Part shown: in pieces, positions 6,610-15,960 of the stretch | Layout: every line of letters begins with the position of its first letter | Numbering within the stretch: the stretch's first letter is position 1 | Virus record (IMG/VR): IMGVR_UViG_3300021959_006010 | Span: 186,001 to 250,000 of that record | Source: a virus | Reading direction: 5' to 3' (one strand) | DNA: 64,000 nt | Notes under the pieces: generated by a model | What the model saw: the letters and a program-made list of their open reading frames with translations, nothing else | What the model was told of the DNA's origin: nothing | Databases searched by the model: none | Translations under genes and position numbers: made by a program

Positions 6610-8589
6610 TTAGTTGTCACCGTAGCCGTCACCTAAGTTCCTTCTTAAGGAAGTTAGATAAGCATTTATTCTATTCAAACTTCTAGCTCTAATCTGTGAT
6701 TGTATTGCAGGATCTATATCAACATTATCATTATCAATTACTTTTTGTAAATAATCATCGCTAATGTTTGTATTGAGTATTCCGCCTTGTTCGATATATA
6801 ACTGCCACAAAATTGCACTTTCAACATCTCTATATTTGTCAGTCATGCGTATTCCGGCACCGTCTCGTTCACCGTCGCCAAGGTCTCGAAGTCTTGCAAT
6901 ATTTTCTCTTATTAGTTTAATATCGCCCTTGATTACTTTAAGTGTTTCGTCCATGCTATTTAGGCTTTCTGCCATCTGCCCAGTATGTCCTGCAATCTTA
7001 GATTGGTTTATAGCAATAGTGTCTAATGCCTCGATTGCTCTATTGAAATGCTCACTGTAATCATATGCAATGTTTTGAGTCTGTGACGTTAATGCTGCGG
7101 CTCCGATGCCGTATGACGAAAGATTAGTTGTACCTATCGCAGAACTTACACTTAAAGGTAAGTCTGTAGTTATGCCATAACCAATAGGCGATGCAACACT
7201 GTCAGGATTTGGGTCAGGTTCGTTTGGATCAATCCTTGACGGTCTTCTATAGTTGTCACTTTCTAAAACAAACACAGTAGTTGACAAGGTGCCTGCTTGA
7301 ACTGTTAACGTACTATCTACTGTTATATCATCGATAATTGAAGCTGTAATAGTTGCAGTGTTACTATAAAGCTGAAAATCGTCTACATCAAACTCTATTA
7401 AATTTGAAGCAATGCCGCTAAAAGTATACGGTTGTACTGTTCCGTCTGGAAATCCTTGCGAAGTAAGTGTAAATGTAACTTGTGACTTACCGCCGCTACG
7501 TCTGTCATTACGTGCTTCTGAAATTATATTAGTACTACTTTCTAAACTAACTAGTTGCTGTTGAGCAGCTAACACATCAGTTACTTCAAATAAGAATCTC
7601 TTGGCTTCAAGTTTTCTGTAAACTGAAAAATTATCTTGCTTGCCTGAAAGATTCCCTGCATCTTTTGCAGCATCTGCGGTTCGCTCGTTATAAAACAATA
7701 CAGGTGTAACTCTAATAAAATTGTCTTCTTGATTAAACAATAAATCAACATCATCATTATATTCTGAAGACGGTGCTCCGTTATTAAAATTGACATTTTG
7801 GAAAAAAGTATCAAGATTTAAAGTTGCTCTAATAGGTTTATAATAATATCCATCAGGATATTCTATTTTAAGAGCTCCAGTTTCGGCAAAGTCAACTGCA
7901 TTTGTAACATTTATTGTTGTTGTATATCTACTTAATGTTTCAGCAGTTGGTATATTAACTTGTACTGAATTTCCTAGTCCTTCTAATATTGTAACACCAT
8001 TTATATCAATAGTGTCTTGCACTTCTGGAAAATCAAGAGTTTCAACATCTAAATTATAAAAGTATGTTTCGTTTTCTACAATCGAAGTTGCTTCGATATT
8101 GTCAATATCTGAAACATCAATAGTAACAGATCCGTAAGTACCTGTAACTCGTATATCACCAAACGATTGTTTGTATCCATCAGGATTACTTAATATTAGA
8201 TCTCTTGTTGCATTGTCTGGAAATTCAAGTATCTCTGCACGGAGTCTTCCTGTTAATAATTCTGCGCCCGACAATACCATAGAATATTCGCCTGCATTTT
8301 CTAAAGCTAGGTAGTAATATTGTTTTACAAATGACGTTCCAGCTGAATTTAGAGGATATACTCGTAGTGCAAATCTATCTGTTGTATAAGATTTTACTAT
8401 ATTAATTTTAAGGACAAATAATTTAGATGACTGATTTAAAATATCAAAAGGATAATAAACTACAGGAACAGGGTCGCCGTCTATAACATCTTGTTCAGTT
8501 ATAAGTGGTACTGGTGATGATACATACTTTTCAAATTCATTAGGTGTTGCGTATTCAAGTGTTGGTATACCGCTTATACTGTAGCTCAT
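6610..8589 (-). CDS. Large structural protein, probably baseplate or tail
   Basis: The 659-residue protein has many beta-rich segments and internal Ig-like stretches (VTFTLTSQGFPDGT, ATITASIIDDITVDSTLTVQAGT). A C-terminal helical part from about 505 (EHFNRAIEALDTIAINQSK, LKVIKGDIKLIRENIARLRD) is likely a coiled coil. I recognise it only as the type of virion protein common in marine T4-like phages. Its position beside the PAAR spike gene supports a baseplate role. Confidence 0.6.
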   Translation of the reverse strand: MSYSISGIPTLEYATPNEFEKYVSSPVPLITEQDVIDGDPVPVVYYPFDILNQSSKLFVLKINIVKSYTTDRFALRVYPLNSAGTSFVKQYYYLALENAGEYSMVLSGAELLTGRLRAEILEFPDNATRDLILSNPDGYKQSFGDIRVTGTYGSVTIDVSDIDNIEATSIVENETYFYNLDVETLDFPEVQDTIDINGVTILEGLGNSVQVNIPTAETLSRYTTTINVTNAVDFAETGALKIEYPDGYYYKPIRATLNLDTFFQNVNFNNGAPSSEYNDDVDLLFNQEDNFIRVTPVLFYNERTADAAKDAGNLSGKQDNFSVYRKLEAKRFLFEVTDVLAAQQQLVSLESSTNIISEARNDRRSGGKSQVTFTLTSQGFPDGTVQPYTFSGIASNLIEFDVDDFQLYSNTATITASIIDDITVDSTLTVQAGTLSTTVFVLESDNYRRPSRIDPNEPDPNPDSVASPIGYGITTDLPLSVSSAIGTTNLSSYGIGAAALTSQTQNIAYDYSEHFNRAIEALDTIAINQSKIAGHTGQMAESLNSMDETLKVIKGDIKLIRENIARLRDLGDGERDGAGIRMTDKYRDVESAILWQLYIEQGGILNTNISDDYLQKVIDNDNVDIDPAIQSQIRARSLNRINAYLTSLRRNLGDGYGDN

Positions 8590-8598
8590 TTATATTCC

Positions 8599-8892
8599 TT
8601 ACATAGTCATCTGTATCCCTGTTGTGCTTGACATATACTGCTTTGCCATCTCACTGTCTGTTTTATGCACAAAAAGGACTGCACTTTTATTTATTGGAAT
8701 TTCACTATCAGGATGTACAGTTACAGCAAACGGTCCTAGTCCGACACCTTGTTGACTCATCATAAGTGCCATTGGTTTCTTAAGAGTAATTGCTTTGTCA
8801 TCTTCTTTTACAAACCGACCAATTACTTCTTCTCCTGCTGTAGTTTTTAATGTAACTACGTCTTGTGCTTTGTATGGGGTTTCAATCAACAT
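8599..8892 (-). CDS. Small protein with Sm-like (LSm/Hfq-type) sequence
   Basis: The 97 residues contain VTLKTTAGEEVIGRFVKEDDKAITLKKPMAL, which matches the strand order of Sm folds (short loop, Gly, then itLknp). A later strand (INKSAVLFVHKT) could complete the barrel. Marine T4-like phages often carry such a gene beside glutaredoxin and nrd genes. RNA binding is possible but not shown. It overlaps the glutaredoxin start by one base. Confidence 0.55.
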   Translation of the reverse strand: MLIETPYKAQDVVTLKTTAGEEVIGRFVKEDDKAITLKKPMALMMSQQGVGLGPFAVTVHPDSEIPINKSAVLFVHKTDSEMAKQYMSSTTGIQMTM

Positions 8893-9149
8893 TATAGTGT
8901 ATGTCCTGTTCCAGTATAACCAGTATCTTCTAAGTATGATGTAAACTGCTCATAGCCGCCTACTTTCAATCCATTAACAACAATCTGCGGTACAGATCTT
9001 GCACCCGGGAATGTTTCTAATAGCTCTTCCTTTGTATAGTCAACGTCTAATGTTTTGTATTCGAAGTTAAAACCTCTTTGTTCGCAGAGTGCCTTTGCTC
9101 GATCGCAAAAAGGACACATAGGCTTTCCATAAATTGTAATCATTGGCAT
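8892..9149 (-). CDS. Glutaredoxin
   Basis: The 85-residue thioredoxin-fold protein has the redox site CPFC at residues 12-15, the cis-Pro motif RSVPQIVVNG and the GGYEQF motif of glutaredoxins. It would re-reduce the phage ribonucleotide reductase, encoded just upstream. ATG at 9149 lies inside the end of the preceding 34-residue gene. Confidence 0.92.
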   Translation of the reverse strand: MPMITIYGKPMCPFCDRAKALCEQRGFNFEYKTLDVDYTKEELLETFPGARSVPQIVVNGLKVGGYEQFTSYLEDTGYTGTGHTL

Positions 9150-9244
9150 AAATCCTCATATTTTGTTGTGTGTGCTCTGTGTAATACGCCATTTGGCACA
9201 TCCTGAGACATGCCAAACAACTTTTTTAAAAAGTTAATAATCAT
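9140..9244 (-). CDS. 34-aa microprotein between nrdB and glutaredoxin
   Basis: The start ATG overlaps the nrdB stop codon (ATGA) and the end overlaps the glutaredoxin start, so it is tightly coupled in the operon. The product begins MIINFLKKLFG and is amphipathic. No known function. Overlap at both ends argues it is real. Confidence 0.55.
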   Translation of the reverse strand: MIINFLKKLFGMSQDVPNGVLHRAHTTKYEDLCQ

Positions 9245-10374
9245 AAACTGAATCCTTTGAATGTATCTTCAGACACATCTTGTTTAGTGCCGCCAATTAC
9301 ATAACTACTTATTTCAGTTTCTTGCGGAGCAACTTGAACGTCTGCTCCACTAATCCATTTCTGTGTCCAAGGCAAAGGATTATTTTTTACATTGTAAGGA
9401 CTCTTTAAATTTACATTTGTCATACGACGAGTTGCAATCCATTCAATGTAATCGCTCAATAGTTGTGTATTAAGACCGATCATTGATCCGTCTTTAAACA
9501 AATAGTCTGCCCAAACTTTTTCTTGATCAACTGCATCAACAAACATTTGAATACATTCTGCTTCTGTTTCTTCTGCAATCTTAGCAAAGTCTGGATCGTC
9601 TTTTTTAAGAATTTTTAATAGCATTTGTGTACTTGCTAGATGCAAGTTTTCGTCACGGGCAATAAGTTTAATAATCTTAGCATTACCTTCCATCTTTTTA
9701 AGTTCTGCGAATGCCCACGAGCAAGCAAAACTCACATAGAAACGGACACCTTCAAGAATATTAACACTCATAAGAGTTAACCATAATTTTTTCTTAAGCT
9801 CGTACAAATCAACAGTTACGTTTTTCTCACCATTGATTTGGTGTTTGCCTTCTCCTAGTAAATTATACCACGCAGACAATTCAATTAGCTCATCGTAATA
9901 TTTTGAAATGTCTTCTGCACAATCAATAATTTCTGCAATGTCCATTAATTCGTCAAACACTTTGCTAGGATTGCTATACACATTTCTAATGATGTGTGTA
10001 TAACTACGACTATGGATTGTTTCAGAGAACGTCCAAGTTTGAATCCAGTTTTCAATTTCTGGCAAACTTACAATAGGTGCAAATGCTTCTACTGGAGCAC
10101 GGCCTTGTACACTATCAAGCAGAATTTGACGCTTTAGATTACTTGTAAAAATATGACGCTCGTGCTCTGTTAGACTCTTAAAGTCTTTTGCATCTTGATA
10201 GATATCTACTTCTTCAGGACGCCAAAAGAATCCTAATTGTTTGTCAGTTAGCCCATCAAACTGTTTATATTTCAACGTATCATAACGCTGAATAGTTGGT
10301 CCACCGGTTGGATCAAGAAAAGCCTTTACAGATGTATGATCGGCACGGTTGTTAATGTCAAAAACGCTTGTCAT
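9241..10374 (-). CDS. nrdB: Ribonucleotide reductase class Ia, beta subunit
   Basis: The 377-residue protein has the diiron and radical motifs of NrdB: EHERHIF, the SETIHSRSYTHIIRN segment with the radical tyrosine, and DENLHLA. With NrdA it converts ribonucleoside diphosphates to deoxy forms for phage DNA synthesis. The C-terminus (DTFKGFSL) fits the peptide that binds NrdA. It has its own promoter 30-60 bases upstream. Confidence 0.95.
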   Translation of the reverse strand: MTSVFDINNRADHTSVKAFLDPTGGPTIQRYDTLKYKQFDGLTDKQLGFFWRPEEVDIYQDAKDFKSLTEHERHIFTSNLKRQILLDSVQGRAPVEAFAPIVSLPEIENWIQTWTFSETIHSRSYTHIIRNVYSNPSKVFDELMDIAEIIDCAEDISKYYDELIELSAWYNLLGEGKHQINGEKNVTVDLYELKKKLWLTLMSVNILEGVRFYVSFACSWAFAELKKMEGNAKIIKLIARDENLHLASTQMLLKILKKDDPDFAKIAEETEAECIQMFVDAVDQEKVWADYLFKDGSMIGLNTQLLSDYIEWIATRRMTNVNLKSPYNVKNNPLPWTQKWISGADVQVAPQETEISSYVIGGTKQDVSEDTFKGFSL

Positions 10375-10403
10375 TTATAATCCTCTATTATATTACTTAG
10401 ATG

Positions 10404-10432
10404 AGTATAACACACTCTTTCGAGTGTGTCAA
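10404..10432 (-). promoter_or_regulatory. Sigma70-type promoter for nrdB
   Basis: TTGACA (10427-10432) and TATACT (10404-10409), 17-base spacer. The spacer itself is a perfect hairpin, CACTC-GAAA-GAGTG. Confidence 0.75.
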
Positions 10433-10434
10433 CT

Positions 10435-12744
10435 TTATATTGTGCAACTTTCGCAAGCTTCGTCGTCTATTGGAGGTAACTCTTCAAGAGGTTCTTTGTC
10501 TTCGCCGACCATCTTGCTTACATCTAACTCGCCTTGACCGTCATAGGTATTGAAATAGTACAACTGCTTACCACCGTATTTATAAAACATCACAAGGTGT
10601 TGCATCATTACGCTCATCGGAATCTTTTCGTCATCAAAGAACTGAGGATTGTAACTTGTGTTTACACTTATACCTTGATCGATATACTTTTGTAACACTG
10701 CCATAATTTTGATATAGCCTTCTGGACTACGCTGGTCCCAAAGCAAATCATATTTGTTTTTTAATCTACGATATTCTGGAACTACTTGTTTTAGAACACC
10801 GTGCTTTGATTGTTTTACGCTGATATAAGCACGAGGTGGCTCAATACCATTTGTTGCGTTAGCAATCTGTGCTGAAGTTTCGCTTGGCATAAGTGCCATT
10901 AGTGTTGAGTTACGGATACCTGTAGTCTTTAATTGCTCACGCAAACCTTTCCAGTCCATACGCTCTTGATGTGGAACTAATTCGTCTAAGTCCTTTTTGT
11001 ATGTTTGGTTAGGTGTAATGCCGTGTCCGTATTTTGTTTCCATAAGACCTGGAATAGCACCTTGCTCTGCTGCTAGGTCGGCACTTGCTTTGATTAGATA
11101 GTAGCTCCACGCTTCTGCATATTCGTCAACAATAGCAAGTCCGTCAGCATCAATATTTTGATAAGAAAGGCCATGTTTTGCCATCCAGTAAGCAAAGTTA
11201 ATAATACCAACACCAATAGGACGGCGTTTTTCTGTAGACAATTGCGCTGCTAAGATTGGATAATTTTGATAACTTAGTAGAGCATCAAGTCCTCTTACTG
11301 CTAACATGCAGATTCTTTCAAAATCTGCAGGAGTTCTTACATTGCCCCAATTGATTGCGCTTAGAGTACATAAACTAATCTCGCCTTCGGGATCGTTAAT
11401 ATCCTTTAATGGTTTAGTTGGCAAATCGATTTCTGCACAAAGATTAGACTGACGAATTGGAGCAACTTCTGGAAGGAATGCACCGTGATCGTTTGCATTG
11501 TCTACGTTCTGTAGGTAGATGCGTCCTGTGTTCTTACGTTCTTCCATAAAGCTAGAAAATAACTCTAGTGCTTTTACAGTTTTTTTACGTAGTCGTGTAT
11601 TGCGTTCTGCTGTTTCGTATAGTTCTTTAAACTTGTCTTGATCTGCATAAAACGCATCGTAAAGTCCTGGCACATCACTAGGCGAGAAAAGAGTTATATC
11701 TCCGCCTGTAATTAGACGCTCGTACATCAATTTATTAAACTGCACACCGTAGTCCATATGACGAACACGATTCTCTTCTGTGCCTTTGTTGTTCTTTAGC
11801 ACTAGCATTTCTTCTGCTTCTAAGTGCCAAATCGGATAGTAGATTGTTGCAGCACCGCCGCGTACACCACCTTGAGAACAAGATTTAGTAGCAGCTTGGA
11901 ACATTTTGTAGAACGGAATAATGCCTGTGTGATATGCATCGCCCTTGCGGATTGGAGATCCGATAGCACGGATATTTCCTCCGCCAATACCAATACCGGC
12001 TTTCTGACTTACATATTTTACTATAGATGAGCTAGTAGCGTTAATGCTGTCAAGGCTGTCGTCAGACTCAATAAGAACACAAGAACTAAACTGTCTTTGC
12101 GGTGTTCGTACACCAGCCATAACAGGAGTAGGTAAGCTAATGTCATGTAAAGATATTGCATCGTAGTATTCCTTTACCCAGCGTAGTCTTTCTTCTTTTG
12201 GGTACTCGGAAAATAATGTAGCGGCAATAAGAACATAACACATTTGCGGTGTTTCAAAAATCTCACCAGTAACTCTGTTCTGTACAAGATACTTGCCACG
12301 TAATTGTTCCATAGCAACATAAGTAAGATTCTCATCTCTTTCATGTTTTACAAAACTATTAATTCTTTCCCACTCTTCGTCGTCGTAACAATTAATTAGT
12401 TCTGGATCATAAAACCCAGCTTCGGTGTTTCGTTCTACTAATTCTCTAACAGTTAAAGGATGATAGTCACCATAAACTTCCTTTCTTAAACCGTAATTGA
12501 TTAGCCTACCGCCTACATACTGATAATTTGGAGTCTCTTCAGTAATTAGATCACTTGCTGCTTTAATAAGTGTTTCTTGAATTTCTTTAGTTGTCATACC
12601 ATTGTAAAACTGGATCTGACTTTTGATTTCTACTTCGCTAGGTGATACACCGGTAATACCTTCACATGCATAAAACACTACTTTGTGCAGTTTATCAATA
12701 TCTAAGGCTTCCTTAGACCCGTTTCTTTTGGTGACTTGAATCAT
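10435..12744 (-). CDS. nrdA: Ribonucleotide reductase class Ia, alpha subunit
   Basis: The 769-residue protein is full length for NrdA. It has an N-terminal ATP-cone (IQVTKRNGSKEALDIDKL), the active-site cysteines in FSSCVLIES, SNLCAEIDLP and ISLCTLSAINWG, the MPSETSAQIANATNGIEP loop, and a redox-active C-terminal CESC four residues before the end region. The paired cysteines are re-reduced by the nearby glutaredoxin. The ATP-cone implies allosteric control by ATP/dATP. Confidence 0.95.
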   Translation of the reverse strand: MIQVTKRNGSKEALDIDKLHKVVFYACEGITGVSPSEVEIKSQIQFYNGMTTKEIQETLIKAASDLITEETPNYQYVGGRLINYGLRKEVYGDYHPLTVRELVERNTEAGFYDPELINCYDDEEWERINSFVKHERDENLTYVAMEQLRGKYLVQNRVTGEIFETPQMCYVLIAATLFSEYPKEERLRWVKEYYDAISLHDISLPTPVMAGVRTPQRQFSSCVLIESDDSLDSINATSSSIVKYVSQKAGIGIGGGNIRAIGSPIRKGDAYHTGIIPFYKMFQAATKSCSQGGVRGGAATIYYPIWHLEAEEMLVLKNNKGTEENRVRHMDYGVQFNKLMYERLITGGDITLFSPSDVPGLYDAFYADQDKFKELYETAERNTRLRKKTVKALELFSSFMEERKNTGRIYLQNVDNANDHGAFLPEVAPIRQSNLCAEIDLPTKPLKDINDPEGEISLCTLSAINWGNVRTPADFERICMLAVRGLDALLSYQNYPILAAQLSTEKRRPIGVGIINFAYWMAKHGLSYQNIDADGLAIVDEYAEAWSYYLIKASADLAAEQGAIPGLMETKYGHGITPNQTYKKDLDELVPHQERMDWKGLREQLKTTGIRNSTLMALMPSETSAQIANATNGIEPPRAYISVKQSKHGVLKQVVPEYRRLKNKYDLLWDQRSPEGYIKIMAVLQKYIDQGISVNTSYNPQFFDDEKIPMSVMMQHLVMFYKYGGKQLYYFNTYDGQGELDVSKMVGEDKEPLEELPPIDDEACESCTI

Positions 12745-12784
12745 TATCTTTTCCTTATTTCTCTTCTTATCAGTAATAGAATAT

Positions 12785-13210
12785 TTATTGAAGGCTATTC
12801 ATAGTATAAGCTTTTTCGACTGTTACAGAATTAGGTAAGTCTTTTCGAAAAATAGGTTTATCTATGTCGTAGCCTAAACACCATTCGTTAACGAACAGCA
12901 AGTAATTTGTTTGTGATTTTTCTCTATCCTGTGTAATATATATTTCAAAATCTTGACCAGAAAAGCGATCAGTTAATTGCAAAGAATAACACATTCCTAA
13001 CAATATACAAAAATCACAATAGATATTTTCGTTGATTAATTCCCAAGGATCCGGCCAAGTTTCTCTATCGTACGGATCTGTTTGTATCAAAACTCTTGGA
13101 ATTTCTTTGTAAAAATTAAAGACATCAAAAATAGGATCGCTAGAATGTTCTAACGATTCTCTAAAGTCATGCCAATTTTTGAGTCTCTCTTCGTAAGAAC
13201 AGTTACGCAT
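12785..13210 (-). CDS. Conserved phage protein, unknown function
   Basis: 141 residues, rich in Trp, Tyr, Asp, with DPYDRETWPDPWELI in the middle. I know this only as a type often found near tail genes in marine T4-like phages. It lies nine bases after the tail-spike gene on the same strand. No catalytic motif is visible. Confidence 0.6.
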   Translation of the reverse strand: MRNCSYEERLKNWHDFRESLEHSSDPIFDVFNFYKEIPRVLIQTDPYDRETWPDPWELINENIYCDFCILLGMCYSLQLTDRFSGQDFEIYITQDREKSQTNYLLFVNEWCLGYDIDKPIFRKDLPNSVTVEKAYTMNSLQ

Positions 13211-13218
13211 GTTTCCTC

Positions 13219-14862
13219 TTATGATTTAACATTAGATGTAAACATGAGTGTTCCTGTGTCTCCCGGATTGGTACTAGATATAACAACAGTGTCATTATTT
13301 GCAAAACTAGATGCCCATACAATATTTTCAGCATAGTTTGAATCGCCAGTAATGTCATAGTCATCGATAATATTCACTTGTTGTGTTGTCGGTTGTATAC
13401 TAATTGTTAATTTACCAAATCTGTAAAACGTTCTTGTTTGCGACTTATAAGAATATTCGATCTCATATGTCTTATCAGTATCAGCAGCAAATCTAAGAAT
13501 GTTAACTGGCGATGTTGTATCCTGTATAGTTAGTGAGTTCGTAAATCCTTCTTTGTACATAACCGGACCTTCGATACTAGGAATAAACACTGTGCTAGTT
13601 AAACTTACTTGTTCTAGGTTATCTCTGCTTCTACCTGTACTTAAAATATACTGTCTTTCTATCCAATCGTCAACCGAAAAGTTTCCAGTATAGTCAAATC
13701 TAATATTAGAAAAGAAGTCTGGAGTATTAACTGCTGTCCATGCTGCTGGACCTGCATATCTATTTCCTACATTATAAAACTTATTGTGTTTTGAAATGTT
13801 GTCAACACCATAGAGCACTGCTAATCCATTAGCATAAATTTCATCAAACTTGTTATCGAGTATAGTGTTATTGTTAGGATAAGGGTTAGATGCTTCGTAA
13901 GAAGGAACGTTTAATCCAAAACCTATTCCGTAAATGCAGTTTTCAAAATTATTTGATTCTATTAAATTGTTCAGTGTAAATGCATCACTATAAACACCAG
14001 CAAAAAGATTTTCAAATACACAGTTTGAAATAGTGTTAGATGATGTGTAAACTACTCTACTATCGCTTGATATTTGTATTCCGAATACTTCTGATACAAT
14101 TGGATCATTGAATCCGTCAACGTTTGAAAATAATTTATCAGTATTATAATTTCCACTAAATTTAATAGAATCAAATACACTGTCTTTACAGTTCCAAAGA
14201 TGTATCATTGGTCTATCGTTTTCTGTTTCGATATTTTCAATAGTCATTCCACTCATGTAAATATTACTTGGTTGGTTTGATGTTGAAACTGTTGTAGTCC
14301 AAACAGGTACTTCGGCTGTTGATAAATCACTAACTGTAATAAATCCTATCGTAGTTCCTTGTATCTTAATAACAGTTTTATCTATGCCTGCTCCTACAAT
14401 TCTTGTATTTTTCGGAAGGTATATTGTTCCTGTTATAAGGTATTCACCAGGCTCTATGTAAAGTATAGCACGATCTTGTACTGTAGTATTAAGGAAAAGC
14501 TGATAAATGGCAGTCTGTAATGCTACAGTGTCGTCTGTAACCCCGTCTCCTACTACACCGAACGCTCTTACACTTACTCTGTCATCTAGTCTGTCTTGTA
14601 AATTACGAGTTACTGTGCCTGCAATACTTGAGCCGGTTCTATAAGTATAAATGTTAGGTAAATCAAATAGGTTATCGTTTTCTGTTAAAATCTTTGTGTT
14701 ACCTACTGCCGGTGCACCTTCTGATACACTACCATTACCTATGTACAAGTTCTGTGTGTCAATTGCCCATCCTAGCTCACCTGAAGCTAATTGGGGCAAG
14801 CCACTTCCTGACTGTTCTTTACCTCTTCGGATTTGTATTCTTGATATCGATACGACTGCCAC
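13219..14862 (-). CDS. Tail spike/fibre with pectate-lyase-type beta helix
   Basis: The 547 residues start with a receptor-protein head (ISRIQIRRGKEQSG, SGELGWAIDTQNLYIGNG), then VSVRAFGVVGDGVTDDTVALQTAI, the hallmark of the pectate_lyase_3 beta-helix family. Repeating Asn-rich beta turns run to about 380 (TISNCVFENL, LIESNNFENCI). A beta-sandwich-like end follows. It probably binds or degrades surface polysaccharide. The catalytic residues of such helices cannot be assigned from sequence. Confidence 0.8.
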   Translation of the reverse strand: MAVVSISRIQIRRGKEQSGSGLPQLASGELGWAIDTQNLYIGNGSVSEGAPAVGNTKILTENDNLFDLPNIYTYRTGSSIAGTVTRNLQDRLDDRVSVRAFGVVGDGVTDDTVALQTAIYQLFLNTTVQDRAILYIEPGEYLITGTIYLPKNTRIVGAGIDKTVIKIQGTTIGFITVSDLSTAEVPVWTTTVSTSNQPSNIYMSGMTIENIETENDRPMIHLWNCKDSVFDSIKFSGNYNTDKLFSNVDGFNDPIVSEVFGIQISSDSRVVYTSSNTISNCVFENLFAGVYSDAFTLNNLIESNNFENCIYGIGFGLNVPSYEASNPYPNNNTILDNKFDEIYANGLAVLYGVDNISKHNKFYNVGNRYAGPAAWTAVNTPDFFSNIRFDYTGNFSVDDWIERQYILSTGRSRDNLEQVSLTSTVFIPSIEGPVMYKEGFTNSLTIQDTTSPVNILRFAADTDKTYEIEYSYKSQTRTFYRFGKLTISIQPTTQQVNIIDDYDITGDSNYAENIVWASSFANNDTVVISSTNPGDTGTLMFTSNVKS

Positions 14863-14893
14863 GTCATTCTCCTACGCATTTAATTTATAGTAT

Positions 14894-15598
14894 TTATGCG
14901 TAGTTCTCGTAATAGTTGTAGACACGTTCCCACCATTCGTTTTCCCAATCAGCAAACTCATCAGGCCAAATATCAAACTGTTGATATTCTCCTGCACGAC
15001 TACACATAAACACATGTCCTTCGCGGATGTTTGTGCCGTGTACTTCGTTGTGTGCTATTGCATATGCTGTTAATTGTAGGAAATAATCATAAACCCATTC
15101 TTCTTTTTTAGGCTTATTAGTTTGCTTGAAATCCATAATACAGGGTTGACCTTTGTAGGTACCAACTAAGTCAGTAGTACCTGCATAAATGTTAGGAACA
15201 TACAAAGGTACTTCGCTCCCCCAAATTTCATCAACATCTACCATGGCTTGCTCTTTAATTTGTGTAGCCATCATATGTGCTTGTTGAGCATAAGGGTTGC
15301 TGCCTGGTTCTGGCCATTCACCTGTTTCAATGTAGTCTTCTAGATACTTGTGCATACGGGTACCTACACCAGCAGCTTCAGTTACAATTTCTTGTGCTTT
15401 CTTTTCGCCTACACGTTTCTTCCAGGCAATAAGATGTGATTTATCTTTAGTAGCGTCAAGGATAGTTGTTACACTAGCAACAGGAGCGCCGCCGGGAGCA
15501 GCGTATCTACGCTTGCCTTCAACTTCTACTCTAGTAAGTTTTTCGTATTTAAATTTAGGAGTTATCAGAGTCAAAATCTGCTTCCTCGTAAGTGTCAA
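14894..15598 (-). CDS. PD-(D/E)XK nuclease, RecB/Cas4-like
   Basis: The 234 residues hold the nuclease core: GTRMHKYLEDYIETG (helix with His), GTTDLVGTYKGQPCIMDFKQ (Asp, then D-x-K), and QLTAYAIAHNE. This order is typical of phage exonucleases of the RecB family. A role in DNA end processing or host DNA breakdown is inferred. Its start overlaps the end of the NifU-type gene by 44 bases. Confidence 0.8.
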   Translation of the reverse strand: MTLTRKQILTLITPKFKYEKLTRVEVEGKRRYAAPGGAPVASVTTILDATKDKSHLIAWKKRVGEKKAQEIVTEAAGVGTRMHKYLEDYIETGEWPEPGSNPYAQQAHMMATQIKEQAMVDVDEIWGSEVPLYVPNIYAGTTDLVGTYKGQPCIMDFKQTNKPKKEEWVYDYFLQLTAYAIAHNEVHGTNIREGHVFMCSRAGEYQQFDIWPDEFADWENEWWERVYNYYENYA

Positions 15599-15902
15599 TC
15601 ATATCCCAGTCATGGAATGGTTGTGTATAAAAAGGATTTACAGAACTAAATGGATCGTCAAAACCTTCTACTACTTGTACTTCGGGAATCATTTGGGTTA
15701 GTAAATTCTCTACTCCCATTTTCAACGTCATGGTACTGCCAGCACATCCAGAACAGGCGCCGCTCATTTCTAGCATTACAACACCATCTGAGTAACTGTG
15801 GAAGTTAACTTCGCCACCATGTGCTGCCACTGACGGTGCAACATGTGTTTCTAATAATTCTTTAATTTCTTTTTCAATTGTTTCTTGAGATCGATTAGTC
15901 AT
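15555..15902 (-). CDS. NifU C-terminal domain (Nfu-type) Fe-S scaffold
   Basis: The 115 residues match the Nfu domain: VAPSVAAHGGEVNFHSYSDG, VMLEMSGACSGCAGSTMTLK with the CxxC cluster-binding pair, and LLTQMIPEV. Nfu proteins carry Fe-S clusters to target enzymes. Here it could mature phage or host Fe-S proteins during infection. A Gly-Asp-rich 30-residue tail follows the domain. It has its own promoter. Confidence 0.88.
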   Translation of the reverse strand: MTNRSQETIEKEIKELLETHVAPSVAAHGGEVNFHSYSDGVVMLEMSGACSGCAGSTMTLKMGVENLLTQMIPEVQVVEGFDDPFSSVNPFYTQPFHDWDMIDTYEEADFDSDNS

Positions 15903-15924
15903 AAAAACTCCTATAATTTATTAT

Positions 15925-15953
15925 ATGTTAGCAGACTTTTCTGTATTTGTCAA
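15925..15953 (-). promoter_or_regulatory. Sigma70-type promoter for the Nfu gene
   Basis: TTGACA (15948-15953) and TAACAT (15925-15930) on the minus strand, 17-base spacer. Confidence 0.6.
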
Positions 15954-15960
15954 GAAAAAA

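Noticed and set aside
10435-12744. Intron or homing element in nrdA
   Set aside because: The frame is continuous over all catalytic motifs.
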